NCBI GenBank assembly: GCA_963799365.1
Contig: CAWCWV010000001.1
Span: 248,001-312,000, forward strand
Length of the DNA stretch: 64,000 nucleotides
Origin: Marinirhabdus sp963799365
GTDB lineage: Bacteria; Bacteroidota; Bacteroidia; Flavobacteriales; Flavobacteriaceae
Direction of reading: 5' to 3'
Positions 1 through 8,360 of the stretch are shown here, piece after piece. A program made the translations under genes and the position numbers. The stretch's first letter is position 1, and each line of letters starts with the position of its first letter. Under the pieces are notes generated by a model. That model ran no database searches. It was given only the letters and a program-made list of their open reading frames with translations, and was not told the origin of the DNA.

Positions 1-9
1 CAAATTATA

Positions 10-663
10 ATGTTAACCAAAGAACAAATTGCACAACGCATCGCCAAAGAAGTAAAAGATGGATACTACGTAAATCTTGGGATTGGTATCCCAACACTGG
101 TGGCCAATTTTGTGCGTGATGATATAGAAGTAGATTTTCAAAGCGAAAACGGCATCTTGGGGATGGGCCCCTTTCCCTTTGAAGGCGAAGAAGATCCAGA
201 TTTAATTAATGCAGGAAAGCAAACCATCACTGCGTTGCCAGGCGCTTCATTTTTTGATTCGGCTTTAAGTTTTTCTATGATTCGCGGTCAGCACGTAGAC
301 CTTACTATATTAGGTGCGATGGAAGTATCCCAAAATGGAGATATTGCCAATTGGAAAATCCCAGGTAAGATGGTAAAAGGCATGGGTGGTGCCATGGATT
401 TGGTAGCTTCTGCCGAAAATATTATTGTAGCCATGATGCATACCAACAGAGCAGGAGAATCTAAATTGCTTAAACAATGTTCATTACCATTAACAGGAGT
501 GAATTGCGTAAAAAAGATTGTTAGTAATATGGCGGTTTTAGAAGTGAGAGACGGGAAGTTTCATTTGTTGGAACGCGCACCAGGAGTTTCGGTGGAAGAA
601 ATAGAAAAAGCAACTGAAGGTGACATAATAATTCCAGACAATGTTCCGGAGATGATTTTATAA
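10..663 (+). CDS. scoB: 3-oxoacid CoA-transferase subunit B
   Basis: Beta subunit of a succinyl-CoA:3-oxoacid (or related acetate/acetoacetate) CoA-transferase, a cytosolic enzyme that moves CoA between acyl groups in ketone-body and short-chain acid metabolism. The 217 residues match the usual subunit B length. The family glycine-rich segment GIGIPTLVA lies at residues 24-32. The SENG motif at 45-48 carries Glu46, the residue that forms the glutamyl-CoA thioester in this family. The middle stretch with GAMEVSQNGDIANW and the PGKMVKGMGGAMDL motif is also typical. Subunit A is expected immediately upstream, outside the window. The gene ends just before a clear intrinsic terminator, so it is probably the last gene of its operon. 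The exact acyl substrate cannot be read from sequence. Confidence 0.93.
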   Translation: MLTKEQIAQRIAKEVKDGYYVNLGIGIPTLVANFVRDDIEVDFQSENGILGMGPFPFEGEEDPDLINAGKQTITALPGASFFDSALSFSMIRGQHVDLTILGAMEVSQNGDIANWKIPGKMVKGMGGAMDLVASAENIIVAMMHTNRAGESKLLKQCSLPLTGVNCVKKIVSNMAVLEVRDGKFHLLERAPGVSVEEIEKATEGDIIIPDNVPEMIL

Positions 664-685
664 GAAATTTAAGAATCTGTAATAT

Positions 686-716
686 AAAAAACCTCATCCA
701 TAGATGAGGTTTTTTA
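686..716 (+). terminator. Rho-independent terminator after scoB
   Basis: Stem CCTCATC (692-698) pairs with GATGAGG (703-709) around a 4-nt loop. It is flanked by an A-run upstream and six Ts downstream, so it could work in both directions. It lies 23 nt after the scoB stop. Confidence 0.9.
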
Positions 717-1025
717 TGTTAAAAAAGTAAGAAATTACCGATAAATACATCTAGAATGTTAAAATAATATGTATTTCATCGAAAATATATGTATTTAAAC
801 GTGTTTATTTAATTTTTAGCTCATATTAGCAGTCCCAAAAATAATTAACCAAAAACCTGCTTATGTTATTTATAGTTAAGAATGTAAAAAGTACTTTCAA
901 GTTATTAAAAAACGTGATGTACTTGGCAAAGAAAGTTTTTTTGTTAATGTAACTTTTTTTTCAGCTACCATCTGGTAGCATTTCAGAGTAATTACCCCCG
1001 AATCTATCTTAGATTCAAATACAAG

Positions 1026-1060
1026 TCCCGTTCTTTGTGAGGTTAGAACGGGATTTTTTG
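1026..1060 (+). terminator. Intrinsic terminator of an unassigned short transcript
   Basis: TCCCGTTCT (1026-1034) pairs perfectly with AGAACGGGA (1045-1053) around a 10-nt loop and is followed by a T-run. No ordinary gene ends just before it, so it marks a short plus-strand transcript starting somewhere in 717-960. Confidence 0.75.
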
Positions 1061-1183
1061 TTTTAAATATTTTAGATTTTTTGCCTTTTCAGAAGGTCGC
1101 ATTGCAAATGCTCTTCGTAAATTAGTCACGCTTCACAGAAGCGCGCCAGTTAAAGTACCAAGATTTTAATTAAAACTGTAAAA

Positions 1184-1313
1184 GCTACTTCCCCTAGCGG
1201 CGAGGAATTTTTGATGAAATTTAGAGCTAGCAACCCGCGTCTTGGGGGAAGGTGGATTTCGGAACGTAGTTTTAGTGTTGTGAAATATGTTGAATCCGAA
1301 ATTCGGAAGGGGG
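1184..1313 (+). repeat. Dispersed intergenic repeat, copy 1
   Basis: Begins near GCTACTTCCCCTAGCGG, contains TTGGGGGAAGGTGGATTTCGG at 1242-1262, and ends near ATCCGAAATTCGGAAGGGGG. The same ordered blocks occur in reverse orientation at 50814-50948, while the DNA between the blocks differs. It sits just after the 3' end of the ABC ATPase gene. Confidence 0.7.
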
Positions 1314-1319
1314 AATATT

Positions 1320-3008
1320 TCAAATCCCCTTCGGAATAGCATCAATCAATTTTCTGGTATATTCCTTTATGGGATTTGCATAAATTTCGTCTGCATCACC
1401 TAATTCTTCTATTTTTCCTTGATTCATTACTAATAACTGATCTGCCATAAATTTTACCACAGCAAGATCATGTGAGATAAATATATAGGTAAAGCCAAAG
1501 TCTTCTTTTAGTTCATTCAGTAAATTAAGTACCTGCGCTTGCACCGAAATATCCAAGGCAGAGACAGACTCGTCACAAATAACCAACTTTGGTTCCATCG
1601 CAATAGTACGTGCAATCCCAACACGTTGTCGCTGACCACCTGAAAGCTCGTGTGGATATCTATAAAAATAGGTTTCGTCCAATCCAACTCGATTTAATAG
1701 TTCTAAAACACGTTGTTTTCTCTTTTTAGAAAACGTTTCAATATTGTGTACCATCATTGGTTCCATCAATGCTTCTCCAATGGGTGTCCGCGGATTTAAA
1801 GACGAATAAGGATCCTGAAAAATAAGCTGTATTTCTTTCCGTAGGAGTCTTATTTCAGATTTTGAAAGTATGGTTAAGTCTTTTCCTCTGTAGTATATAT
1901 GTCCCTTAGTGGCTTTTTCTAATTGTAAAATTGTTTTTCCAAGCGTAGATTTTCCACAACCAGATTCTCCTACCAAACCTAAGGTTTCGCCTTCAAAGAC
2001 TGAGAAACTTACTGCATCAACAGCCTTTACAGTTCTTTTTTTAGTAAACAAACCGCCTTTACTATAATATTCTTTAGAGATATTGGTAATTTTAAGTAAA
2101 GGTTCCTGTGTATATATCTTCTTGTGTTGTTGCGCTCTTTGACTGGGGGTTATTATTATTTTTTTAAAGCTATTATCTGCCAGAGAAGCGATGGTGGGTA
2201 ATTTTACCAAACGCTCCCCCAAAGTTGGCCTCGACGCTAAAAGCGCTTTGGTATAGGCAGCCTTCGGAAATTTAAAAATTTGGGTCACGGTTCCTTCCTC
2301 CACCAGATCGCCCTTGTACATAACCAAAACACGATCTGCTATTTCTGAAACCAAACTTAAATCGTGAGAGATAAAAATAAGGCTCATTTCTGTCTCCTTC
2401 TGTAGCTCTTTAAGTAGCAACAATATCTCTTTTTGAACTGTAACGTCTAGCGCAGTTGTTGGCTCATCTGCAATTAACAATTTGGGTTTACACGCAATTG
2501 CCATTGCAATCATCACGCGTTGCATTTGGCCACCACTTATTTGATGTGGATAGCTATTGTACATTTCTTTAGGACGGGGAAGTTTTACTTTTTCGAAGAG
2601 TTGTATGGTTTCCTTTTTTACTTCGGAAGATGATAAGGAGGTATGGTTTTTTAAAATTTCAGCAACCTGAAACCCGCAAGTTAAAGAAGGATTCAAAGCA
2701 CTCATGGGTTCCTGAAAAATCATGGAAATTTGATTTCCGCGGAGTTTCTGAAATTCTTTCTCCTTTAAATTTAAAATGTTCTGCCCCTGAAATTCTAGCG
2801 TTCCCGTGACAAACGAATTTTTTTTTGCTAACAAGCCCATAATAGCCAGAGAAGTAACAGATTTTCCCGACCCAGATTCTCCAACAATTCCAAGAATTTC
2901 ATTTTCAGCTAGCTCAAAAGAAACATCATGAATAACTTCTACGTGTTCTTTTTTATCTCCGAAGGAAATAGAGAGCTTTTCAACTAGAAGAAGATTTTTA
3001 TTGGGCAT
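1320..3008 (-). CDS. Fused double-ATPase ABC transporter protein (peptide/nickel type, YejF-like)
   Basis: Two OppD/OppF-type nucleotide-binding domains in one 562-residue cytoplasmic chain, expected to power an oligopeptide or related importer. Domain 1 has Walker A GESGSGKS at residues 43-50, signature ISGGQMQR and Walker B LLIADEPT. Domain 2 has Walker A GESGCGKS at 347-354, signature LSGGQRQR and Walker B LVICDESVS. A linker resembling the oligopeptide-transporter C-terminal (HPY) segment joins the halves. No permease or solute-binding protein gene is next to it, so the ATPase appears to be encoded apart from its partners. A TATCTTTG box ends 4 nt before the ATG, which suggests a nearly leaderless mRNA. 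The substrate is unknown. Confidence 0.92.
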   Translation of the reverse strand: MPNKNLLLVEKLSISFGDKKEHVEVIHDVSFELAENEILGIVGESGSGKSVTSLAIMGLLAKKNSFVTGTLEFQGQNILNLKEKEFQKLRGNQISMIFQEPMSALNPSLTCGFQVAEILKNHTSLSSSEVKKETIQLFEKVKLPRPKEMYNSYPHQISGGQMQRVMIAMAIACKPKLLIADEPTTALDVTVQKEILLLLKELQKETEMSLIFISHDLSLVSEIADRVLVMYKGDLVEEGTVTQIFKFPKAAYTKALLASRPTLGERLVKLPTIASLADNSFKKIIITPSQRAQQHKKIYTQEPLLKITNISKEYYSKGGLFTKKRTVKAVDAVSFSVFEGETLGLVGESGCGKSTLGKTILQLEKATKGHIYYRGKDLTILSKSEIRLLRKEIQLIFQDPYSSLNPRTPIGEALMEPMMVHNIETFSKKRKQRVLELLNRVGLDETYFYRYPHELSGGQRQRVGIARTIAMEPKLVICDESVSALDISVQAQVLNLLNELKEDFGFTYIFISHDLAVVKFMADQLLVMNQGKIEELGDADEIYANPIKEYTRKLIDAIPKGI

Positions 3009-3012
3009 ATGT

Positions 3013-3020
3013 CAAAGATA
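3013..3020 (-). promoter_or_regulatory. Bacteroidota -7 promoter box for the ABC ATPase
   Basis: On the minus strand this reads TATCTTTG, an exact TAnnTTTG match. It is followed by 4 nt and then the ATG at 3008, so transcription would start at or almost at the start codon. No convincing TTG -33 element was identified. Confidence 0.6.
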
Positions 3021-3481
3021 CAATTTAAAATAGATGATCATTTGTGGAAATACGAACCTCTAGAATTTATTATGTATTCAAAAATGCTCTAAAACGTGTA
3101 AAACTTACACACATATTTGTTCTTTGTAAGAAAAAATATGTAGGAAAAGGACTGTTAAGAAAAACTATATGCATTTCATCGAATAAAATTTTATTATTCG
3201 TAAAGATTTATTTTATTTGCTACGCTTTGTTTAAATAAATGGCAATTTTATTGTCAGATTACTATTTTTATTAGTAATTGTTGAGATTATTTAAATGACT
3301 GAAAACTAAGCAATTGTTAAAATTTTAACAAAAACCCAAAGTAAGCACCATCCTACTATGATACATCTCCAATTTTTCTAACAAACAAACCCAGCTTTTA
3401 AGAACTTTTACCGTGCATGTATGTTGCGGAAGACCAAAGTAATACTTGGCAATTACAAATCACTAATTTAAACTATCAACA
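3021..3481. other. AT-rich intergenic region between divergent genes
   Basis: About 460 bp separate the divergent ABC ATPase and M36 protease genes. A GTG-initiated 64-codon ORF at 3044-3238 is Lys/Ile/Phe-rich, as expected of random AT-rich DNA, and I do not call it. A block at 3167-3182 (tatgcatttcatcgaa) resembles one at 768-783 (tatgtatttcatcgaa). The region should hold the protease promoter, but no clean TAnnTTTG box was found at a sensible distance. Confidence 0.5.
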
Positions 3482-6400
3482 ATGAGAAAATTTTATTTCT
3501 TGACATTAGCACTTATAACCACAGGGCTAGTTTCATTTTCGCAAATCGCTCCAGATGCGGTTGTGCAGAATTACTTCAACATCCTTAAAGGAGAATCCCA
3601 CTTTAAAGGGGCAGACTTAAACCAATGGAAAATTACAGATGTGGTTCCATCCCTAAACCCAGAAGTGCAACACGTTTACGTACAGCAGCTTTATAATAAT
3701 ATTCCAATTCAATACGCTTCCTATAAATTTTCCGTAAAAAACGGGAAAGTTATTTTTAAAATCGATCAGTTTATAACCGATATTGAAAACAAAATAGCTA
3801 CGTCAACTGCGTCACTTACGGCACAAGATGCGGTTATGAAAACTGTACAAACACACAATTTAAAACGTCCAACTCTAAACGGTACAAAAAATGCCCAGGG
3901 CACCTATGTTTTTGAAGACAACGCTGCAGCGGGAGCACCTATAAAAGTGCAGTCTATGTATCAATTATATGAAGGTCAACTTCGTTTAGTTTGGAACGTA
4001 AGCTATTACCAAACAGATGGCCAGCACTGGTGGAACGAAAATATAGACGCTACCAACGGTCAAGTTCTTAGAACTGAAGATTGGGTAATCTCTTGTAACT
4101 GGGGCGATGCTCACGAAACACATAACCACGACAAAGCAAGTACTTCTTTAGAAGATATTGTAGTTGTAGAAGGTCCTGCAAATATGCTGGCAGGAGAAAG
4201 CTATAATGTATATGCTATGCCAAAGGAAAGCCCCTTAGACGGAGGAAGAACTGTGGTAAACGATCCACAGGACTTGAACGCCTCTCCTTTTGGATGGCAT
4301 GACACCAACGGTGCAAATGGTGCCGAATATACAATTACTCGCGGAAACAACTGCTGGGCTATGGAAGATGCAAACGGTAACAATGGTACTGGCTACTCTC
4401 CGAACGGAAATGCTGGTTTAGACTTTAATTTCCCTGTAAACTTTAACAATCAGCCAAGTACGTATCGTGATGCTGCTATTACCAACTTATTCTATTGGAA
4501 CAACATCATGCACGATGTGTACTACCAATATGGTTTTAATGAAGCCTCAGGTAACTTCCAAGAAAATAACTACGGAAAAGGTGGTATTGGAAGCGACAGT
4601 GTAACTGCAGATGCACAGGATGGAAGTGGAACTAACAATGCAAACTTCGGAACTCCGCCAGACGGATCTAATCCAAGAATGCAAATGTTTTTATGGACTA
4701 CTACAAACCCACAAACCGATGGGGATTTTGACAACGGAATCATTGCTCACGAATATGGACACGGTATCTCAACCCGTTTGGTAGGAGGTCCTGGAACCAA
4801 CGCACTAGGTGGATCTGAGCAAATGGGTGAAGGATGGAGTGATTTCTTCGGCCTTATGCTCACTATGAAAACAGGTGATAGCGGAAGTGATGCACGTGGG
4901 ATTGGAAACTTCGCCTTAGGAGAAAACTCTAATGGCGGTGGAATTAGACCTACACCTTATTCAACAAATACCTCTATCAACGGAACAACATACGGAGATA
5001 TTAACGGACTTGCTGTCCCTCATGGAGTTGGATACGCCTGGGCAACTATTCTATGGGATATGACATGGGCTTTAATTGCCCAAGAAGGTTTTGACACCGA
5101 TTTTTACAATGGAACGGGTGGAAACAATGTCGCAATGGCTTTAGTTATTGAAGGATTGAAAAATACAGCCAACAACCCTGGTTTTGTTTCAGGACGTGAC
5201 GGTATTTTACAAGCAGACCAGGATTTATATGGTGGGCAATACAACTGCTTAATTTGGGATGTTTTTGCTGCTAGAGGCGTAGGTCTAAATGCAAATGAAA
5301 ACACCAACGGTGGAACGAATACTAATACAGATCAAACTACATCGTTCACAAGTGGATGTTCAGGCCCTCCAACACCAGAAGCGTGTTCAGGAACGGTTTC
5401 AGCATACCCAGCTGCCGAAAGTTTTGAAGCTAACTTAGGTAATTGGTCACAATCTACTCAGGATGATTTGGATTGGACTAGAGATTCTGCTGGAACACCT
5501 TCTGCTAATACAGGACCAGCCGCGGGAGCTGATGGTAGTTTCTATGTATTCGTAGAAGCTTCAGATCCTAATTTTCCTAACAAGAGAGCGATTTTATACT
5601 CTCCTTGTTACGATCTTAGTGCTCAAAACGATGCTACCTTTAACTTTAGCTACCATATGTTTGGAGCTGCAGATATGGGAAGTATAGATCTTGAAGTAAG
5701 TACAGACGATGGTGCTTCTTGGACTTCTATCTGGAACCAAACAGGTAACAAAGGCAACCAGTGGAATACTGAAAGTATAGCCCTTGGCACCTATGCTGGT
5801 GAAAGTAACTTCCGTATGCGTTTTAACCGTGTAACCGGAAGTACCTGGCAAGCAGATATTGCCCTAGATGCTTTTGAAATGGAAGGTGGAACTGTAGCAG
5901 ATACACAAGCGCCAACCGTACCAACTAGCCTAGCAGCTTCTAATATTGCAAATACATCTCTTACCTTAAACTGGAATGCTTCTAACGATAACGTTGGGGT
6001 GACAGGATATGAAGTATTTATGAATGGTGCGGCTCTTGGAACAGTTGCTACTAATACAGCAAACATTACTGGCTTAGTGGCTGGAACAACCTATAGTTTC
6101 CAGGTACGTGCATTTGATGCAGCAGGTAATAATTCAGCGTTAAGCAATACCGTAAACGCAACCACTACAGGTGGCGGCGGAGGTGGTGGCTGTACCAACG
6201 GGGTTACTGCTGGGTATTCTGAAAGCTTCGAGAGTTCTCTAGGAGCCTGGACGCAAAGTACTGCAGATGATATTAACTGGACACGGGATGCTTCAGGAAC
6301 TCCTTCCTCTGGAACAGGTCCAGCAACGGGTGCTCCGGGATCATTCTATATGTTTGTGGAAGCTTCCGGTAACGGAACAGGATATCCTAACAAGCGTGCA

Positions 6401-7426
6401 ATTTTAAATTCACCTTGTGTAGATTTAACAGGTGAGACTGCTGCAACATTCAGCTTTAATTATCATATGTTCGGTGCTGCCGATATGGGAAGTATTGCAC
6501 TAGAAGCTAGTACAGATGGAAGTTCTTGGACATCTATCTGGAGTGCAACAGGAAATAAAGGAAACCAATGGAACTCAGAAAGTGTGAGCTTGGATGCCTA
6601 TACTGGCGGAACGGTTCAGTTACGATTTAACCGTGTAACAGGAAGTACTTGGCAAGCAGATATTGCTATTGATGGAATTTCAGTAACTGCCGGTGGCGGT
6701 GGCGGAGGCCCTGCTCCAACAGGATATTGTGCCTCTAACGGAAACAACACCAGCGATGAATATATCCAGCGTGTACAACTTGGAAGCATCAATAATGCGT
6801 CGGGAGCTTCTTCTGGTGGGTATGGTGATTTCACAAGCCTTTCAACAAACTTGAGTAGTAGTAATTCAATTACAATTACACCACTTTGGACAGGTACGGT
6901 ATATCCTGAAGGCTATGCTGTTTTTGTAGACTGGAACCGCGATGGTGACTTTAATGATGCAGGTGAGTTGGTGTACAGCCGTGCTGCAACTACAGCAACT
7001 CCAATAACAGGTTCGTTTAGTATTCCTGGAGGAGCTTCTGCAGGAGCAACAAGAATGCGTGTTTCTATGAAATACAATGGTGTTCCAACCGCGTGTGAGT
7101 CGTTTACTTATGGTGAAGTTGAAGACTATACAGTGGTGATTCCTTCAAGTTTTGGACCTAACGGGACAAATGGAGACATCAATAACAACAGTACAGTTTC
7201 AGGATTTACCTTATATCCAAACCCAGTTAACAGAGGTGTGGTAAATATTGAGATTTCTGATGCAGAACCAACGGATTTTGTGATTTTCAATATGATTGGT
7301 CAACGAGTGCTGTCAGGTAATTTCACGTCAAAAATCGATGTGTCTAGCTTACAAAGCGGAATGTACATGATTGAAATAAATGCCGAAAATGACAAGAAGT
7401 TTGTTGAACGTTTTATAAAGGAATAA
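3482..7426 (+). CDS. Secreted M36 (fungalysin-type) metalloprotease with T9SS sorting domain
   Basis: Zinc endopeptidase predicted to be exported by Sec and then secreted by the type IX system. A signal peptide ending near LVSFSQ is followed by an FTP-like propeptide region and the M36 catalytic domain with HEYGH at residues 423-427 and the downstream zinc-ligand segment GEGWSD at 449-454. After it come a MAM/lectin-like module (about 640-800), a fibronectin type III domain (about 806-895), a seven-glycine linker, a second copy of the MAM-like module (about 906-1068), another Gly-rich linker, a GEVED-type domain, and a C-terminal sorting domain with the LYPNPV motif. At 1314 residues it is much longer than a bare fungalysin because of the adhesive modules. 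It is monocistronic with its own terminator. Likely role: degradation of extracellular protein. Confidence 0.95.
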   Translation: MRKFYFLTLALITTGLVSFSQIAPDAVVQNYFNILKGESHFKGADLNQWKITDVVPSLNPEVQHVYVQQLYNNIPIQYASYKFSVKNGKVIFKIDQFITDIENKIATSTASLTAQDAVMKTVQTHNLKRPTLNGTKNAQGTYVFEDNAAAGAPIKVQSMYQLYEGQLRLVWNVSYYQTDGQHWWNENIDATNGQVLRTEDWVISCNWGDAHETHNHDKASTSLEDIVVVEGPANMLAGESYNVYAMPKESPLDGGRTVVNDPQDLNASPFGWHDTNGANGAEYTITRGNNCWAMEDANGNNGTGYSPNGNAGLDFNFPVNFNNQPSTYRDAAITNLFYWNNIMHDVYYQYGFNEASGNFQENNYGKGGIGSDSVTADAQDGSGTNNANFGTPPDGSNPRMQMFLWTTTNPQTDGDFDNGIIAHEYGHGISTRLVGGPGTNALGGSEQMGEGWSDFFGLMLTMKTGDSGSDARGIGNFALGENSNGGGIRPTPYSTNTSINGTTYGDINGLAVPHGVGYAWATILWDMTWALIAQEGFDTDFYNGTGGNNVAMALVIEGLKNTANNPGFVSGRDGILQADQDLYGGQYNCLIWDVFAARGVGLNANENTNGGTNTNTDQTTSFTSGCSGPPTPEACSGTVSAYPAAESFEANLGNWSQSTQDDLDWTRDSAGTPSANTGPAAGADGSFYVFVEASDPNFPNKRAILYSPCYDLSAQNDATFNFSYHMFGAADMGSIDLEVSTDDGASWTSIWNQTGNKGNQWNTESIALGTYAGESNFRMRFNRVTGSTWQADIALDAFEMEGGTVADTQAPTVPTSLAASNIANTSLTLNWNASNDNVGVTGYEVFMNGAALGTVATNTANITGLVAGTTYSFQVRAFDAAGNNSALSNTVNATTTGGGGGGGCTNGVTAGYSESFESSLGAWTQSTADDINWTRDASGTPSSGTGPATGAPGSFYMFVEASGNGTGYPNKRAILNSPCVDLTGETAATFSFNYHMFGAADMGSIALEASTDGSSWTSIWSATGNKGNQWNSESVSLDAYTGGTVQLRFNRVTGSTWQADIAIDGISVTAGGGGGGPAPTGYCASNGNNTSDEYIQRVQLGSINNASGASSGGYGDFTSLSTNLSSSNSITITPLWTGTVYPEGYAVFVDWNRDGDFNDAGELVYSRAATTATPITGSFSIPGGASAGATRMRVSMKYNGVPTACESFTYGEVEDYTVVIPSSFGPNGTNGDINNNSTVSGFTLYPNPVNRGVVNIEISDAEPTDFVIFNMIGQRVLSGNFTSKIDVSSLQSGMYMIEINAENDKKFVERFIKE

Positions 7427-7453
7427 CCTCACAAACCTAACGTTCAAAAATAG

Positions 7454-7492
7454 AAAGCCCGCTCCTTTATTGGAGTGGGCTTTTGCTTTTTT
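7454..7492 (+). terminator. Terminator after the M36 protease gene
   Basis: AAAGCCCGCTCC (7454-7465) pairs with GGAGTGGGCTTT (7472-7483), with one G-T pair, and is followed by TGCTTTTTT. A short GAAATC tandem repeat (about three and a half units, 7493-7514) follows directly. Confidence 0.85.
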
Positions 7493-7588
7493 GAAATCGA
7501 AATCGAAATCGAAGTTGAAAAGCCTAGATTAGCTCCATCTTCTTGGCGGCTAGTATTTTGAAATAAAGGCCATTCATAACTAAAAGCC

Positions 7589-8302
7589 TTACACCGAAAG
7601 CACCTCATTTTCTTCCAATAGCGGTTCATTCCGAAGTTTTAAGATGATCTGCGCTACCGTAACTGTGTCTTTTTCACAATAAATGATAATTCTGTCAATG
7701 TCGTTTTCTTCATAGTACACATCACGAACTTGGCTGCCATCAATATCGTTTTTGGGTGATGGAATTCCTAGCACATGTGCCATCAATTTCAGCGAAGTGA
7801 AGGTTTTATAGTCACCAAACTTCCACAACTCTAAGGTGTCTAAATGAGGGACTTCCCAAGGTTTTTTTCCGAAGAGGTTCAATTTAAAAGGCAAGTCTAT
7901 GCCGTGAATAATCATTCTACGCGCTATATAAGGAAAGTCGAATTCTTTTCCGTTATGGGCACACAAGATATGTTCTGGTTTGTTAAAATGTGTTTCCAAT
8001 AACGTTTTGAACTCTTTCAGTAGAAAAACTTCCTCACCATGAAAACTCGTCACCCGAAACTTACGAACATCGCCCTGCATCTTAAAATATCCTACTGAAA
8101 TACAGATGATTTTTCCAAACTCTGCCCAGATTCCTGCGCGGTCGTAAAATGCTGATGCAGTATATTCGTCTTTTCGTTGGTAGTTGGTTTTTTGCTCGTA
8201 AAGCGCTTGTGTAGTTTCGTCTAACTCTTCAAAAGTGGAATGTTGTGGAACGGTTTCAATATCCAAAAACAGGATATGTTCCAGATTCAGTCTTTTCAAC
8301 AT
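7589..8302 (-). CDS. Predicted 3'-5' exonuclease (PolB-like, DnaQ superfamily)
   Basis: A 237-residue DEDD-type 3'-5' exonuclease domain without a polymerase domain, probably acting in DNA repair or turnover. The first acidic motif is FLDIETVP, with Asp14 and Glu16. The middle motif is HNGKEFDFPYIARR. The C-terminal part has YCEKDTVTV, whose Asp would be the last metal ligand; the Tyr-x3-Asp spacing of DEDDy enzymes fits. I chose the ATG at 8302 (MLKRLNLEHILFL) because the 26 residues upstream in the longer frame have no domain character. A TATTTTAG box stands 4 nt before this ATG. The nearest gene on the same strand, the S41 protease, lies 58 nt upstream. Confidence 0.85.
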   Translation of the reverse strand: MLKRLNLEHILFLDIETVPQHSTFEELDETTQALYEQKTNYQRKDEYTASAFYDRAGIWAEFGKIICISVGYFKMQGDVRKFRVTSFHGEEVFLLKEFKTLLETHFNKPEHILCAHNGKEFDFPYIARRMIIHGIDLPFKLNLFGKKPWEVPHLDTLELWKFGDYKTFTSLKLMAHVLGIPSPKNDIDGSQVRDVYYEENDIDRIIIYCEKDTVTVAQIILKLRNEPLLEENEVLSV

Positions 8303-8360
8303 AATGCTAAAATAAGTGTAGGGAAGTTGGCTAAAACTACAAAAATTAATTGAAACAGGG

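Larger units (their letters stand above)
717..1319. other. Non-coding region with a small terminated unit and a repeat copy
   Basis: No gene of normal length is present. A 29-codon ORF, rich in Lys, Leu and Val, runs from ATG 863 to TAA 952 on the plus strand; it has no visible ribosome site. It is followed by inverted repeats at 964-979 and 1000-1016 and by a terminator hairpin at 1026-1060. The right end (1184-1313) is a diverged copy of a dispersed repeat also found inverted near 50.8-50.9 kb. I cannot say whether the 863-1060 segment is an sRNA, a leader peptide or a relic. Confidence 0.5.

Noticed and set aside
3044..3238. 64-codon GTG-started ORF upstream of the M36 protease
   Set aside because: Lys/Ile/Phe-rich composition as expected of random AT-rich DNA, no ribosome site, no recognisable domain.
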